58,476 nucleotides of DNA, taken from the NCBI GenBank assembly GCA_017478025.1, contig JAFVGZ010000021.1:1-58476 (forward strand). The letters run 5' to 3'. The number at the start of each line of letters is the position of its first letter. Positions within the stretch are counted from its first letter, which is position 1. Shown here in pieces: positions 16,464-23,462 of the stretch. This DNA is from Prevotella sp. GTDB lineage: Bacteria > Bacteroidota > Bacteroidia > Bacteroidales > Bacteroidaceae. The position numbers were made by a program, and so were the translations under genes. The notes beneath the pieces are model-generated. The model saw nothing but the letters and a program-made list of their open reading frames with translations. It ran no database searches and had not been told where the DNA came from.

Positions 16464-18311
16464 TTGTTCACCGACTTCTCTTACCGTAAATACGTCATAG
16501 CTGGTGCGGCAATGCTGATTGTCGTTGTCTATATCCTGCGTCTCTTCGCCCTCCAAGTGGTGAGCGAGGATTACCGTAAGAGTGCCGACTCCAATGCTTT
16601 TCTCAAGAAGATAGACTACCCTGCCCGAGGTGTCATCTATGACCGTAATGGTAAGCTGCTCGTCTATAACCAGCCATCCTACGACGTCATGGTTGTGATG
16701 AGCGAAGCAAAGGAAAACCTTGACACTATGGGCGTCTGCCAAGCTCTTGGCATCACCAAGGAATACTTCATCCAGCGCATGGACGATATAAAGGATCGCA
16801 ACAAGAACCCGGGCTATTCGCAGTTTGTCAGTCAGGTCTTCATGACTCAGCTCGATGAGAGGGACATTGCCATCTTTCGCGAGAAGCTGTTCCTCTTCCG
16901 CGGCTTCTCCGTTCAGCGCCGCACCCTGAGACAGTATCAGTATCCTTATGCGGCGCATGTGCTGGGTGATGTCGCAGAGGTGTCTCAGTATGACATCAAG
17001 GAAGATGACTACTATCAGCGCGGCGACTATATAGGCAAAGTTGGTGTGGAACGCTCATACGAGAAGCAGTTGCGTGGCGAAAAGGGTATGCAGGTGCTCC
17101 TCCGCGATGCACGAGGCCGTGTGCAGGGGCGTTACATGAATGGCAAATATGACCGCAAGCCCGTAGCGGGCAAGGATCTCACTCTGGGTATCGACATAGA
17201 GCTGCAGGCACTTGGCGAGCGTTTGATGGAGGGCAAGATAGGCAGTATTGTGGCAATAGACCCACAGACGGGCGAGATACTGTGCATGGTGTCATCACCC
17301 ACCTACAACCCGAGTCTGATGACGGGTCGCAAGCGTGGTAAGAACCATCAGCTCCTGGAGCGCGATGCGTGGAAACCGCTTCTCAATCGCAGCATCATGG
17401 GACAGTACCCGCCGGGCTCAACCTTCAAGACCTCTCAGGCGCTGACATTCCTGACAGAGGGTATCGTGAACTCCACTACTGCCTTCCCCTGTCACCACGG
17501 ATTCTCATACAGAGGTCTCCACGTGGGATGTCACGGACACTCCTCACCCATAGCTCTCGTTGGCGCTTTGTCAACGTCGTGCAATGCTTATTTCTGCTGG
17601 GGACTGTACCACATGATCGGCAACCGTTCCAAGTATGGCAGCGCATTGAATGCCATGAACACCTGGCGCGACTACATGGTCAGCATGGGTTTCGGCTATA
17701 GGCTCGGCATAGACCTGCCTGGAGAGAAACGCGGACTAATCCCCAACGGCGCATACTACGACCATGCTTACAAAGGCTCATGGAACGGACTGACCATTAT
17801 CTCCATCTCCATAGGCCAGGGCGAGGTGAACCTCACGCCGCTTCAGATAGCCAATCTCGGGGCTACCATTGCCAACAGAGGCTATTTCTATACGCCTCAT
17901 GTGGTGAGGTCTATAAAGGGTGAGCCGCTCGATTCCGCGTTCACCACCAAGCATTACACCAAAGCATCGGCACAGGCTTACGAACTCGTGGTGGCAGGCA
18001 TGCGCAGCTCCGTCCTCGGCGGCACGTGTAAGGCCCTTGGCAGCATGCCTTTCGAGGTGTGTGGCAAGACGGGTACTGCCCAGAACCGTGGACAAGACCA
18101 CTCCGTGTTCATGGGCTTTGCACCGATGAACAATCCTAAGATAGCCATTGCTGTCTATGTGGAGAATGGTGGCTTTGGTGCAGACTATGGTGTTCCTATC
18201 GGTGGTCTGATGATGGAGAAATACCTCACGGGCAAATTGACGCCCTACTCCGAGGCCCGCGCTACAAACTTCCAGCAGCGCCGCATAGCCTACGGATCAA
18301 GAAACCGATAG
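16464..18311 (+). CDS. mrdA: Penicillin-binding protein 2 (peptidoglycan transpeptidase)
   Basis: The protein has 615 aa. No ATG exists before the membrane anchor, so the start is TTG 16464, directly after a repeat element. One N-terminal helix (VIAGAAMLIVVVYILRLFAL) is followed by the PBP dimerisation region (YPARGVIYDRNGKLLVYN) and the transpeptidase domain with all three motifs: S-x-x-K in PPGSTFKTSQ, S-x-N in SCNAYF, and K-T-G in CGKTGTAQN. It crosslinks peptidoglycan during elongation together with MreBCD and RodA. In Bacteroides rodA normally follows; here the next gene faces the other way, so rodA must lie elsewhere. Confidence 0.95.
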   Translation: MFTDFSYRKYVIAGAAMLIVVVYILRLFALQVVSEDYRKSADSNAFLKKIDYPARGVIYDRNGKLLVYNQPSYDVMVVMSEAKENLDTMGVCQALGITKEYFIQRMDDIKDRNKNPGYSQFVSQVFMTQLDERDIAIFREKLFLFRGFSVQRRTLRQYQYPYAAHVLGDVAEVSQYDIKEDDYYQRGDYIGKVGVERSYEKQLRGEKGMQVLLRDARGRVQGRYMNGKYDRKPVAGKDLTLGIDIELQALGERLMEGKIGSIVAIDPQTGEILCMVSSPTYNPSLMTGRKRGKNHQLLERDAWKPLLNRSIMGQYPPGSTFKTSQALTFLTEGIVNSTTAFPCHHGFSYRGLHVGCHGHSSPIALVGALSTSCNAYFCWGLYHMIGNRSKYGSALNAMNTWRDYMVSMGFGYRLGIDLPGEKRGLIPNGAYYDHAYKGSWNGLTIISISIGQGEVNLTPLQIANLGATIANRGYFYTPHVVRSIKGEPLDSAFTTKHYTKASAQAYELVVAGMRSSVLGGTCKALGSMPFEVCGKTGTAQNRGQDHSVFMGFAPMNNPKIAIAVYVENGGFGADYGVPIGGLMMEKYLTGKLTPYSEARATNFQQRRIAYGSRNR

Positions 18312-18335
18312 GCCATAGCCCCAAAGGGTGACAAT

Positions 18336-18382
18336 GCGATATATCGACATACCGACATTTCGATATGTCGACATATCGAAAT
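18336..18382. repeat. ATATCGACAT octamer-type cluster (locus 1)
   Basis: Overlapping copies of TCGACATA, TCGATATG and TCGAAATC-type words form mutually complementary strings between mrdA and the O-methyltransferase. They are related to the arrays at 37913-37984, 42571-42610 and 53682-53790. Confidence 0.75.
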
Positions 18383-18412
18383 CCCGTTAATTCATGAAAT
18401 TCGTGGTCCCGT

Positions 18413-19141
18413 TTACGTCCCTCCCTCCAAGGGGGGAGCTGGAGGGGGGCTGTTCCTGATAATCGTCAGTCCGTCGCGCAGGGGCAGCAGCACTCTGCTC
18501 ACTCGTTTGTCTGCTGCTATGTAATCATTAAACCGTCTGATGCCCTGCGTCTGCGTGTCGCGACTGTAATCGGGATCGGTCACGTGTCCGTCCCACAACG
18601 TATTGTCCGCCAGCATGATACCCCCTGGACTCATGCATGGCAGCAGCGCCTCGTATGTCTCTATGTACGTGCGCTTGTCACCGTCGATGAAAGCCATGTC
18701 AAACGTCATGCCCCGCTCCCTTGCCACTCGTGGCGCTTCCGTCTCTGCATCACCGATAATCAAAGTAATGCGGTCTGTCCAGGGCGACTCCTCAATCCAT
18801 TTTCGTGTAAAAGGCTCCAGCTCATCATTGGTCTCAAAAGTCCACAGATGCCCGTTGCCTCCAAGTGATGCCAGACCCTCTCCCATGCAAAGGGCCGAAT
18901 AGCCGGAGAATGTCCCCACCTCCACTATGCTCTCAGGGCGCACCATCTGCACCAGCATCTTCAGCAGGCGTCCCTGCAGGTGTCCGCTCGCCATGCGTCC
19001 GTGCAGCAACCGTATATTCGTCTCGCGCCACAAGCGGTGCAAGTACTCAGGTTCAGCATCGGTATGAGACAACACATAGTCGTCAAGCAACTTCTCGCCG
19101 CTCAGCGTCGTATGGTTAGGATTTTGCGTGTGGCTTTTCAA
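18413..19141 (-). CDS. Class I SAM-dependent O-methyltransferase (COMT/CCoAOMT-like)
   Basis: The protein has 242 aa. The Rossmann SAM-binding motif I is EVGTFSGYSALCMGEGL (about residues 77-93), the acidic motif is HLWTFETNDE, and the metal-binding and catalytic Asp region is MAFIDGDKRTYIETY with LADNTLWDGHV; all are typical of family 3 O-methyltransferases acting on catechol-like or unknown small molecules. The substrate is unknown. Oddity: the last 12 residues (SPPPAPPLEGGT) are encoded by a GC-rich intergenic repeat (18417-18450), so a repeat appears to have replaced or extended the natural C-terminus after LTIIRN. The N-terminus is about 15 residues longer than Bacteroides relatives as I remember them. 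Confidence 0.88.
   Translation of the reverse strand: MKSHTQNPNHTTLSGEKLLDDYVLSHTDAEPEYLHRLWRETNIRLLHGRMASGHLQGRLLKMLVQMVRPESIVEVGTFSGYSALCMGEGLASLGGNGHLWTFETNDELEPFTRKWIEESPWTDRITLIIGDAETEAPRVARERGMTFDMAFIDGDKRTYIETYEALLPCMSPGGIMLADNTLWDGHVTDPDYSRDTQTQGIRRFNDYIAADKRVSRVLLPLRDGLTIIRNSPPPAPPLEGGT
18417..18452. repeat. GC-rich REP-like element forming the 3' end of the methyltransferase gene
   Basis: CCCTCCCTCCAAGGGGGGAG followed by CTGGAGGGGGGCTG is a variant of the GGGGTGGGGCT family. It lies within the coding frame. Confidence 0.7.
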
Positions 19142-19220
19142 ATTATCAAATTATCAAATTATCGAATTAACGAATTAGCAAATTAGCAAATTAGGGAACT
19201 GTAATCATAATTCTCAATTC
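19142..19220. repeat. AAATTATC/GAATTA word array
   Basis: Direct repeats of AAATTATC, AATTAACG and AAATTAGC words occupy the gap between aroQ and the methyltransferase start, ending in ATTCTCAATTCTC words. Confidence 0.6.
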
Positions 19221-19652
19221 TCAACTCTCAATTCTATCGAAAACCAACCCTTCCACCGCCAGTCTGTATGAGTCCAGCCCGAAGCCGCATATCACCCCTT
19301 TGCAGGCTGGTGACAGATATGAATGATGCCTGAACTCCTCGCGTGTATGCACATTGCTGATATGCACCTCCACCACAGGGCAGCGCAGTGAGCGGATGCA
19401 GTCATGCAGGGCAATGCTCGTATGGGTATAGGCACCGGCATTCAGCACAATGCCGTCATAACTGAACCCCACCTCCTGCAGCTTATTTATCATCTCTCCC
19501 TCCACATTGCTCTGGTAATACTCTATCTCCACATCGGGATAGCGCTCCCGCAGCTGTGGCAGGTAACTCTCAAACGAACTGTTGCCATATATACCCGGCT
19601 CACGAACGCCCAGCAGATTCAGATTGGGGCCGTTCATTATCAGTATCTTCAT
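19221..19652 (-). CDS. aroQ: Type II 3-dehydroquinate dehydratase
   Basis: The enzyme (143 aa) dehydrates 3-dehydroquinate to 3-dehydroshikimate in the shikimate pathway. Type II hallmarks are NGPNLNLLGVREPGIYG at the start (with the catalytic Tyr), YYQSNVEGEMINKLQ, IVLNAGAYTHTSIAL (with Asn), and EVHISNVHTREEFRHHSY (catalytic His and substrate-binding Arg). Length is normal for the dodecameric enzyme. The methyltransferase gene lies 79 bp downstream on the same strand. The promoter and its duplication are described separately. Confidence 0.96.
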   Translation of the reverse strand: MKILIMNGPNLNLLGVREPGIYGNSSFESYLPQLRERYPDVEIEYYQSNVEGEMINKLQEVGFSYDGIVLNAGAYTHTSIALHDCIRSLRCPVVEVHISNVHTREEFRHHSYLSPACKGVICGFGLDSYRLAVEGLVFDRIES

Positions 19653-19698
19653 ATCGTCTTTTCCTTTGTTTTTATTGTTTTTATCTCGTTATCGGGTA

Positions 19699-19729
19699 CA
19701 AAGGTACGATTAAGTCTTGAGATGTGCAA
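19699..19729 (-). promoter_or_regulatory. Promoter of aroQ
   Basis: On the minus strand TTG (19727-19729), a 20-bp spacer CACATCTCAAGACTTAATCG, then TACCTTTG (19699-19706). The spacer matches 17 of 20 bases of the Rpn-gene promoter spacer at the left end of the window. Confidence 0.8.
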
Positions 19730-19879
19730 TAAAAAGTGCTTGCATTTTTTCTTGCACATCCAAGGCGCAGTACCTTCGACCGAAGGTCAAAGTTCGATTA
19801 AGTCTTGAGATGTGCAATAAAAAGTGCTTGCATTTTTCTTGCACATCCAAGGCGCAGTACCTTCGACCGAAGGTCAAAG
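19707..19879. repeat. 88-bp tandem duplication of the aroQ promoter upstream region
   Basis: Copy 1 (19707-19792) and copy 2 (19795-19879) are identical except for one T in a T-run. Each holds the -33 element and the spacer, an inverted repeat GATGTGCAA/TTGCACATC with a loop of about 20 nt, and the palindrome-like ACCTTCG..CGAAGGT. In the second copy the position equivalent to the -7 box reads GAACTTTG instead of TACCTTTG, so the duplicated promoter is crippled or weak. Confidence 0.9.
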
Positions 19880-20153
19880 CATCTGTTAACGAAGTGTTAA
19901 ATTTTTGTTTATCACATGTTTCGACCTACGAAACATTTTGTTTCTTGGGTCGAAACAAAGTGTTTCTCAAGTGGAAACAAACTGTTTACTTGTACGATGT
20001 GATTGCGAAACAAACATACATTCAGACAGTTAATTTGTGATTTAACGTCCGTTAACGCCCGAAAATGGCCGTTTATGTATGTTCGGCACCCTGTTTAGAC
20101 CAAACATACATAGTGTATTCTTCTTACAATCAGTACTTTATCTAAAATCATGT
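19880..20153. other. AT-rich non-coding region with several inverted repeats
   Basis: No confident gene is present. GTTTCGACC (19918-19926) pairs perfectly with GGTCGAAAC (19948-19956), and GAAAC/GTTTC words are repeated through 19980. The word AACATACAT occurs four times in alternating orientation: 20013-20021, inverted at 20075-20083, 20103-20111, and inverted at 20150-20158. This resembles an operator-rich or recombination-site region. Confidence 0.6.
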
Positions 20154-20366
20154 ATGTTTCAGGTAAGACTTATCGATGGGAGGATTGTTGTAACCAATGC
20201 CCATGTCGGCTCGATTGGCGATATTCTCACTTACCCAATTGACGTTGACCCTGATTTGAAAATATCAAAGGTCCAGCTTTTGGATGCCATCCTTCTTGAA
20301 CTATCTGACAATGGTTTCAGTGAGTCGGAAGAGTCTGATTTCTGGAGCAATTTTGACAATCCATAA
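20154..20366 (+). CDS. Possible small acidic protein (70 aa), unrecognised
   Basis: A frame from ATG 20154 encodes 70 residues starting MFQVRLIDGRIVVTNAHVGS and ending with an acidic stretch (LSDNGFSESEESDFWSNFDNP). It is not a shadow of another gene and its composition looks protein-like, but I do not recognise a family. No consensus promoter precedes it, and a strong minus-strand promoter (20384-20414) fires against it. The start is chosen because upstream in-frame sequence is unlike protein. It may be a remnant of a larger gene. Confidence 0.35.
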   Translation: MFQVRLIDGRIVVTNAHVGSIGDILTYPIDVDPDLKISKVQLLDAILLELSDNGFSESEESDFWSNFDNP

Positions 20367-20383
20367 TACACTATATTTGTTCG

Positions 20384-20414
20384 CAAAGATACAAACAATA
20401 ATTGATACGGTCAA
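20384..20414 (-). promoter_or_regulatory. Orphan minus-strand promoter
   Basis: On the minus strand TTG (20412-20414), 20 bp, then TATCTTTG (20384-20391). This is a good consensus match, but no ORF longer than about 20 codons follows on that strand before 20150. It could drive a small RNA or be a relic. Confidence 0.5.
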
Positions 20415-20433
20415 ACTTCTGTTCGTATTTTTG
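20402..20433 (+). promoter_or_regulatory. Possible plus-strand promoter antisense to the BspA-like gene
   Basis: TTG (20402-20404), 21 bp, then TATTTTTG (20426-20433). It overlaps the divergent orphan promoter and points into the 3' end of the leucine-rich repeat gene. Confidence 0.35.
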
Positions 20434-20553
20434 CAAACATTTAACATTCAACATCCGCAGCCGAAATCGTTTTATCCCTCCCCCCTGACGGAAGACAGAG
20501 ACATCGACTTGGCGGAAGACCGCTGGGATTTCGGTATGGCGGCAGGGTACGGA

Positions 20554-22209
20554 CTAACGGAGTTTCTGTCCGAGGATGGTGTACGTCTTGTCACCAGAGA
20601 CGATATAGATATGGCCGTTATGGAAGACGGTTCTTGCCTTGTTGTCATTCTGAGGGGCAGAAATTTGCCCGACAGCTGTTGACTGAATCGGCAGGATGTT
20701 GGCAAAGTCTTGCCATGTCGCTGCGTTCTGATAGGCTTCGAGGCTATTCTCTGGCACGAAGAGCTGGCAGGCGCTCATATCCACGCTTCCGAAAACATAC
20801 TCTCCGCAAGCTGGCGGCGTAACGGCGTGGCAGGTAACTGACATCAGAGCGGGACACCAACTGAAAGCCGTATTTCCGATGGAAGCAACGGTAGCGGGAA
20901 TGGTAACCGACGTCAGGGAAAGGCACTCTTCGAACGCCAGGTTCGGAATATGGGTGATGCCCTCTGGAATAGTGACGGAGGTGATGCCTGTGCAGATCAT
21001 AAACGCGCGCTCGCCCATCTCCGTAACACTGGACGGGATTGTTATTTCGCCTTCGTAGAAGCGGGAACAACCAACGAGGCAGGTCTTGGTATCATCGCTG
21101 AAGATAAACGGTTTATCTACATATCCGTTCATATAGAAAGCACCCCACGGCGCACCAGTAGCCGGTCCGCTATAGATTACATTCGATACGGCACTGAACG
21201 CATACTCGCCGATGGTTTCGACTGTATTAGGTACGACAACCGTGGTGAGCCAGTAACAATCGGCGAAGGCTATTTCTCCTACGGTAGTGACGGTGGCGGG
21301 GATAGTGTATTCATCGCTGAGGATGCCGGATGGGAAGCGGATGAGCGTTGTCTTGTCTTTGTTGAACAGGACACCGTCTGCTGAGGAATAGCTGGCGTTG
21401 GCGGCATCCACTATTATCTCGGTCAATGCATAGCAATTGTACAGATTCATATTTCCGATAGAAGCGACGGAAGCGGGAATTGTGGCCGACGTCAGGAATT
21501 CGCACTGACAGATAGCCTGTGGAACAATCGTTGTGACGGTGGCGGGGACAGTGTATGCAGGCTCTGGTTTATTAATAGGGTAAAGCAGGAGCGTGGTCTT
21601 CTCTTTGTCAAACAAAACGCCGTCCTCCGAAGCGTAGTTAGGATTGGCAGCATCCACATTGAAGGCGGTCAAGCCTGAGCAATATTCGAAACAATTCTCT
21701 CCGATGGAGGTGACGGTGGCGGGGATAGTGACGGATGTCAGTTTTCCGCACCCAGCGAAAGCCTGGTCTCCGAGGGTAGTGAGGCCGTTGGGGAGAACGA
21801 TTTCAGTAAGTTGGCCGCAGCCGCTGAAAGCCTGTTCCCCGATAGTGACGAGGCTGGCGGGGAGTACCAATTCGGACATATTAGAGGCGCGGTAGAAGGC
21901 ATGAATACCGATGCTCTTGACGCTACTGCCGATAGTCACACTTTCCAGACTGCCGAACGCGACAAAGGAATTATCTCCGACATGGGTGATGCCGTCTTCG
22001 ATGATGATAGTGCGGGTATCCCGTCTGTATGCGTTCCAGGGAACAGCCATGAGGTTCGCGAAATCTGTCATAGCTCCTGTTCCGCTGATAGTGAGGACAC
22101 CGTCGGCATAGTTCCATGTGGCGTTATCACCCAATGTGCCGCTCTCGGCAAAAAGTGTTCCTGCGCTTGCTACAAGCGCGAAGATAAGAATGAATAATCT
22201 TGTTTTCAT
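20554..22209 (-). CDS. BspA-like leucine-rich repeat surface protein (LRR_5)
   Basis: The protein has about 551 aa from the ATG at 22207-22209, which gives a signal peptide (MKTRLFILIFALVASAGTLFA). The mature protein starts with GTLGDNATWNYADGVLTISGTG, then carries roughly ten LRR_5 repeats of the form IP..V..IG..AF..C..L..V (for example LTSVTIPATVTSIGENCFEYCSG), interrupted by two copies of an A-N-P/A-x-Y-x-S-x-DGVLF-x-K-x-KTTL-x-x-x-P module. A CHAVTPP domain follows. The last 25 residues (VFHNGHIYIVSGDKTYTILG) resemble the end of the pectinesterase at 49507. Such proteins are secreted or surface attached and in relatives mediate adhesion. It lies 29 bp downstream of the decarboxylase gene on the same strand. 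Confidence 0.9.
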   Translation of the reverse strand: MKTRLFILIFALVASAGTLFAESGTLGDNATWNYADGVLTISGTGAMTDFANLMAVPWNAYRRDTRTIIIEDGITHVGDNSFVAFGSLESVTIGSSVKSIGIHAFYRASNMSELVLPASLVTIGEQAFSGCGQLTEIVLPNGLTTLGDQAFAGCGKLTSVTIPATVTSIGENCFEYCSGLTAFNVDAANPNYASEDGVLFDKEKTTLLLYPINKPEPAYTVPATVTTIVPQAICQCEFLTSATIPASVASIGNMNLYNCYALTEIIVDAANASYSSADGVLFNKDKTTLIRFPSGILSDEYTIPATVTTVGEIAFADCYWLTTVVVPNTVETIGEYAFSAVSNVIYSGPATGAPWGAFYMNGYVDKPFIFSDDTKTCLVGCSRFYEGEITIPSSVTEMGERAFMICTGITSVTIPEGITHIPNLAFEECLSLTSVTIPATVASIGNTAFSWCPALMSVTCHAVTPPACGEYVFGSVDMSACQLFVPENSLEAYQNAATWQDFANILPIQSTAVGQISAPQNDNKARTVFHNGHIYIVSGDKTYTILGQKLR

Positions 22210-22238
22210 AACGGTATGATTTGAGGAGACCAACTATG

Positions 22239-23456
22239 CTAGTGCTTCAGTTCTTTGATGAACTGGTCTATCTTTTCTTTTGTGACATGCTGCATCACCA
22301 CCACGTGGGCGAGTTCCCCGCCGAAACGGTCGTCATAGCCCTGGGCAAGCGTGTATTTCCTGACAATCTCAGGCAACGGGCGCCTGAAGAACACCGTGTT
22401 GCTGTATTGGTTCACCCAGCACGGCCAGTGGATGGCATCCAGTTGCTGCTTGAGATAGGCGGTACACTCCCTCATCTGCCGAGCCTGCTTTGCCCAGCCG
22501 TCGTATCCAACCGTCTGAATGAGCCACCAGAATTTCAGCGGCTGCAGAGCGTCGCGTGAACAGTTAATCATGCGCATGTTGCTGTTCAGATAGGTCACAT
22601 TGAAGTCTGCCTGGTTGTCATACACATCACGTGTGCAGAGGAAGAGGCCGCAAGGTGAATCGATTCCGAAGAACTTATGACCGCTGATGGCGATAGACTC
22701 AAATCGCATGGCCTTCTGGCTGACCATTCTCCTGTCGTCCGTAAACGGCAGATAACCGCCGAACAGGGCAGCATCCACATGGCGATAAACCGCCGGTATT
22801 TCGGGATGACGGTCAAGTACGGCATTCAGAGCCTCCTGATCGTCGATGGCACCCTTGAAAGTGGAACCCATAGCATAGATGAGCAGTGCGGGGCGTGTCA
22901 AGTCAAGCCCCTTCTCCAGTTCTTCCGGAATCATACGCCCCATGGGGTCGCTCTTTATCAGCTTAACCTCGAGGTTCTGCAGATGCGCCAGACGCATGTT
23001 TGAATAGTGCGCCTCGTCGCTCACATAGACTATCGGCTCCAGCTTCGTCTTATTCCTCAGATAGTTAGCACCATAATAAATGCCGTGGTTATTACCATCG
23101 GTACCGCTGTGAGTCACGATGCCCCACACATTGTCTTTGTCGAAGTCATAAAGTGGTGCGAAAAACTCTATTACCTCACGTTCAAAAGCCTGCGATGACA
23201 ACCGCTCCGGATTGTCGGTCATAGGGTCACCGGCATTATTGAGGTTTACAACATCCATACCCGCCTGAACATACCACTCATAAAAGCTGTGAAGCGGTGA
23301 CACCTGATTGGCAGGATAGCCGAAAGTGGTTTGTTGTGCACTTTTCCATACTGTAACCCAATCATCGAGTTTTTGATAGCCTGATGTTTGGGCAACGATA
23401 TACTGCGATGCGAAAAGCAGAGCAGTAATAATCATCAACTTCTTACTGTAATTCAT
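22239..23456 (-). CDS. Exported group II PLP decarboxylase, histidine decarboxylase-like
   Basis: The protein has 405 aa. The body closely follows PLP-dependent histidine decarboxylases (usual length about 380): TFGYPANQ, VVNLNNAGDP, VTHSGTDGNNHGIYYG, the PLP-stacking His in EAHYSNMRLAHL, IYAMGSTFKGAIDD, the PLP-nitrogen Asp in RHVDAALFGGYLPF, and the Schiff-base Lys (about residue 261) in ISGHKFFGIDSPCG. All catalytic residues are present. Unlike cytoplasmic enzymes of this family it starts with a clear signal peptide (basic MNYSKK, core LMIITALLFASQYIVAQ), so it should act in the periplasm. The substrate could be histidine or another amino acid such as serine; motifs alone do not decide. 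It starts 6 bp after cstA and is surely cotranscribed. Confidence 0.85.
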   Translation of the reverse strand: MNYSKKLMIITALLFASQYIVAQTSGYQKLDDWVTVWKSAQQTTFGYPANQVSPLHSFYEWYVQAGMDVVNLNNAGDPMTDNPERLSSQAFEREVIEFFAPLYDFDKDNVWGIVTHSGTDGNNHGIYYGANYLRNKTKLEPIVYVSDEAHYSNMRLAHLQNLEVKLIKSDPMGRMIPEELEKGLDLTRPALLIYAMGSTFKGAIDDQEALNAVLDRHPEIPAVYRHVDAALFGGYLPFTDDRRMVSQKAMRFESIAISGHKFFGIDSPCGLFLCTRDVYDNQADFNVTYLNSNMRMINCSRDALQPLKFWWLIQTVGYDGWAKQARQMRECTAYLKQQLDAIHWPCWVNQYSNTVFFRRPLPEIVRKYTLAQGYDDRFGGELAHVVVMQHVTKEKIDQFIKELKH

Positions 23457-23462
23457 AGGCTA

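Noticed and set aside
19404-20040. Plus-strand reading frames across the aroQ gene and the 88-bp duplication
   Set aside because: They are antisense to aroQ or consist of translated repeat copies, with no start signals.
20284-20682. Plus-strand frame of 132 codons
   Set aside because: It overlaps the 3' end of the clearly real BspA-like gene on the other strand and has no recognisable domain.
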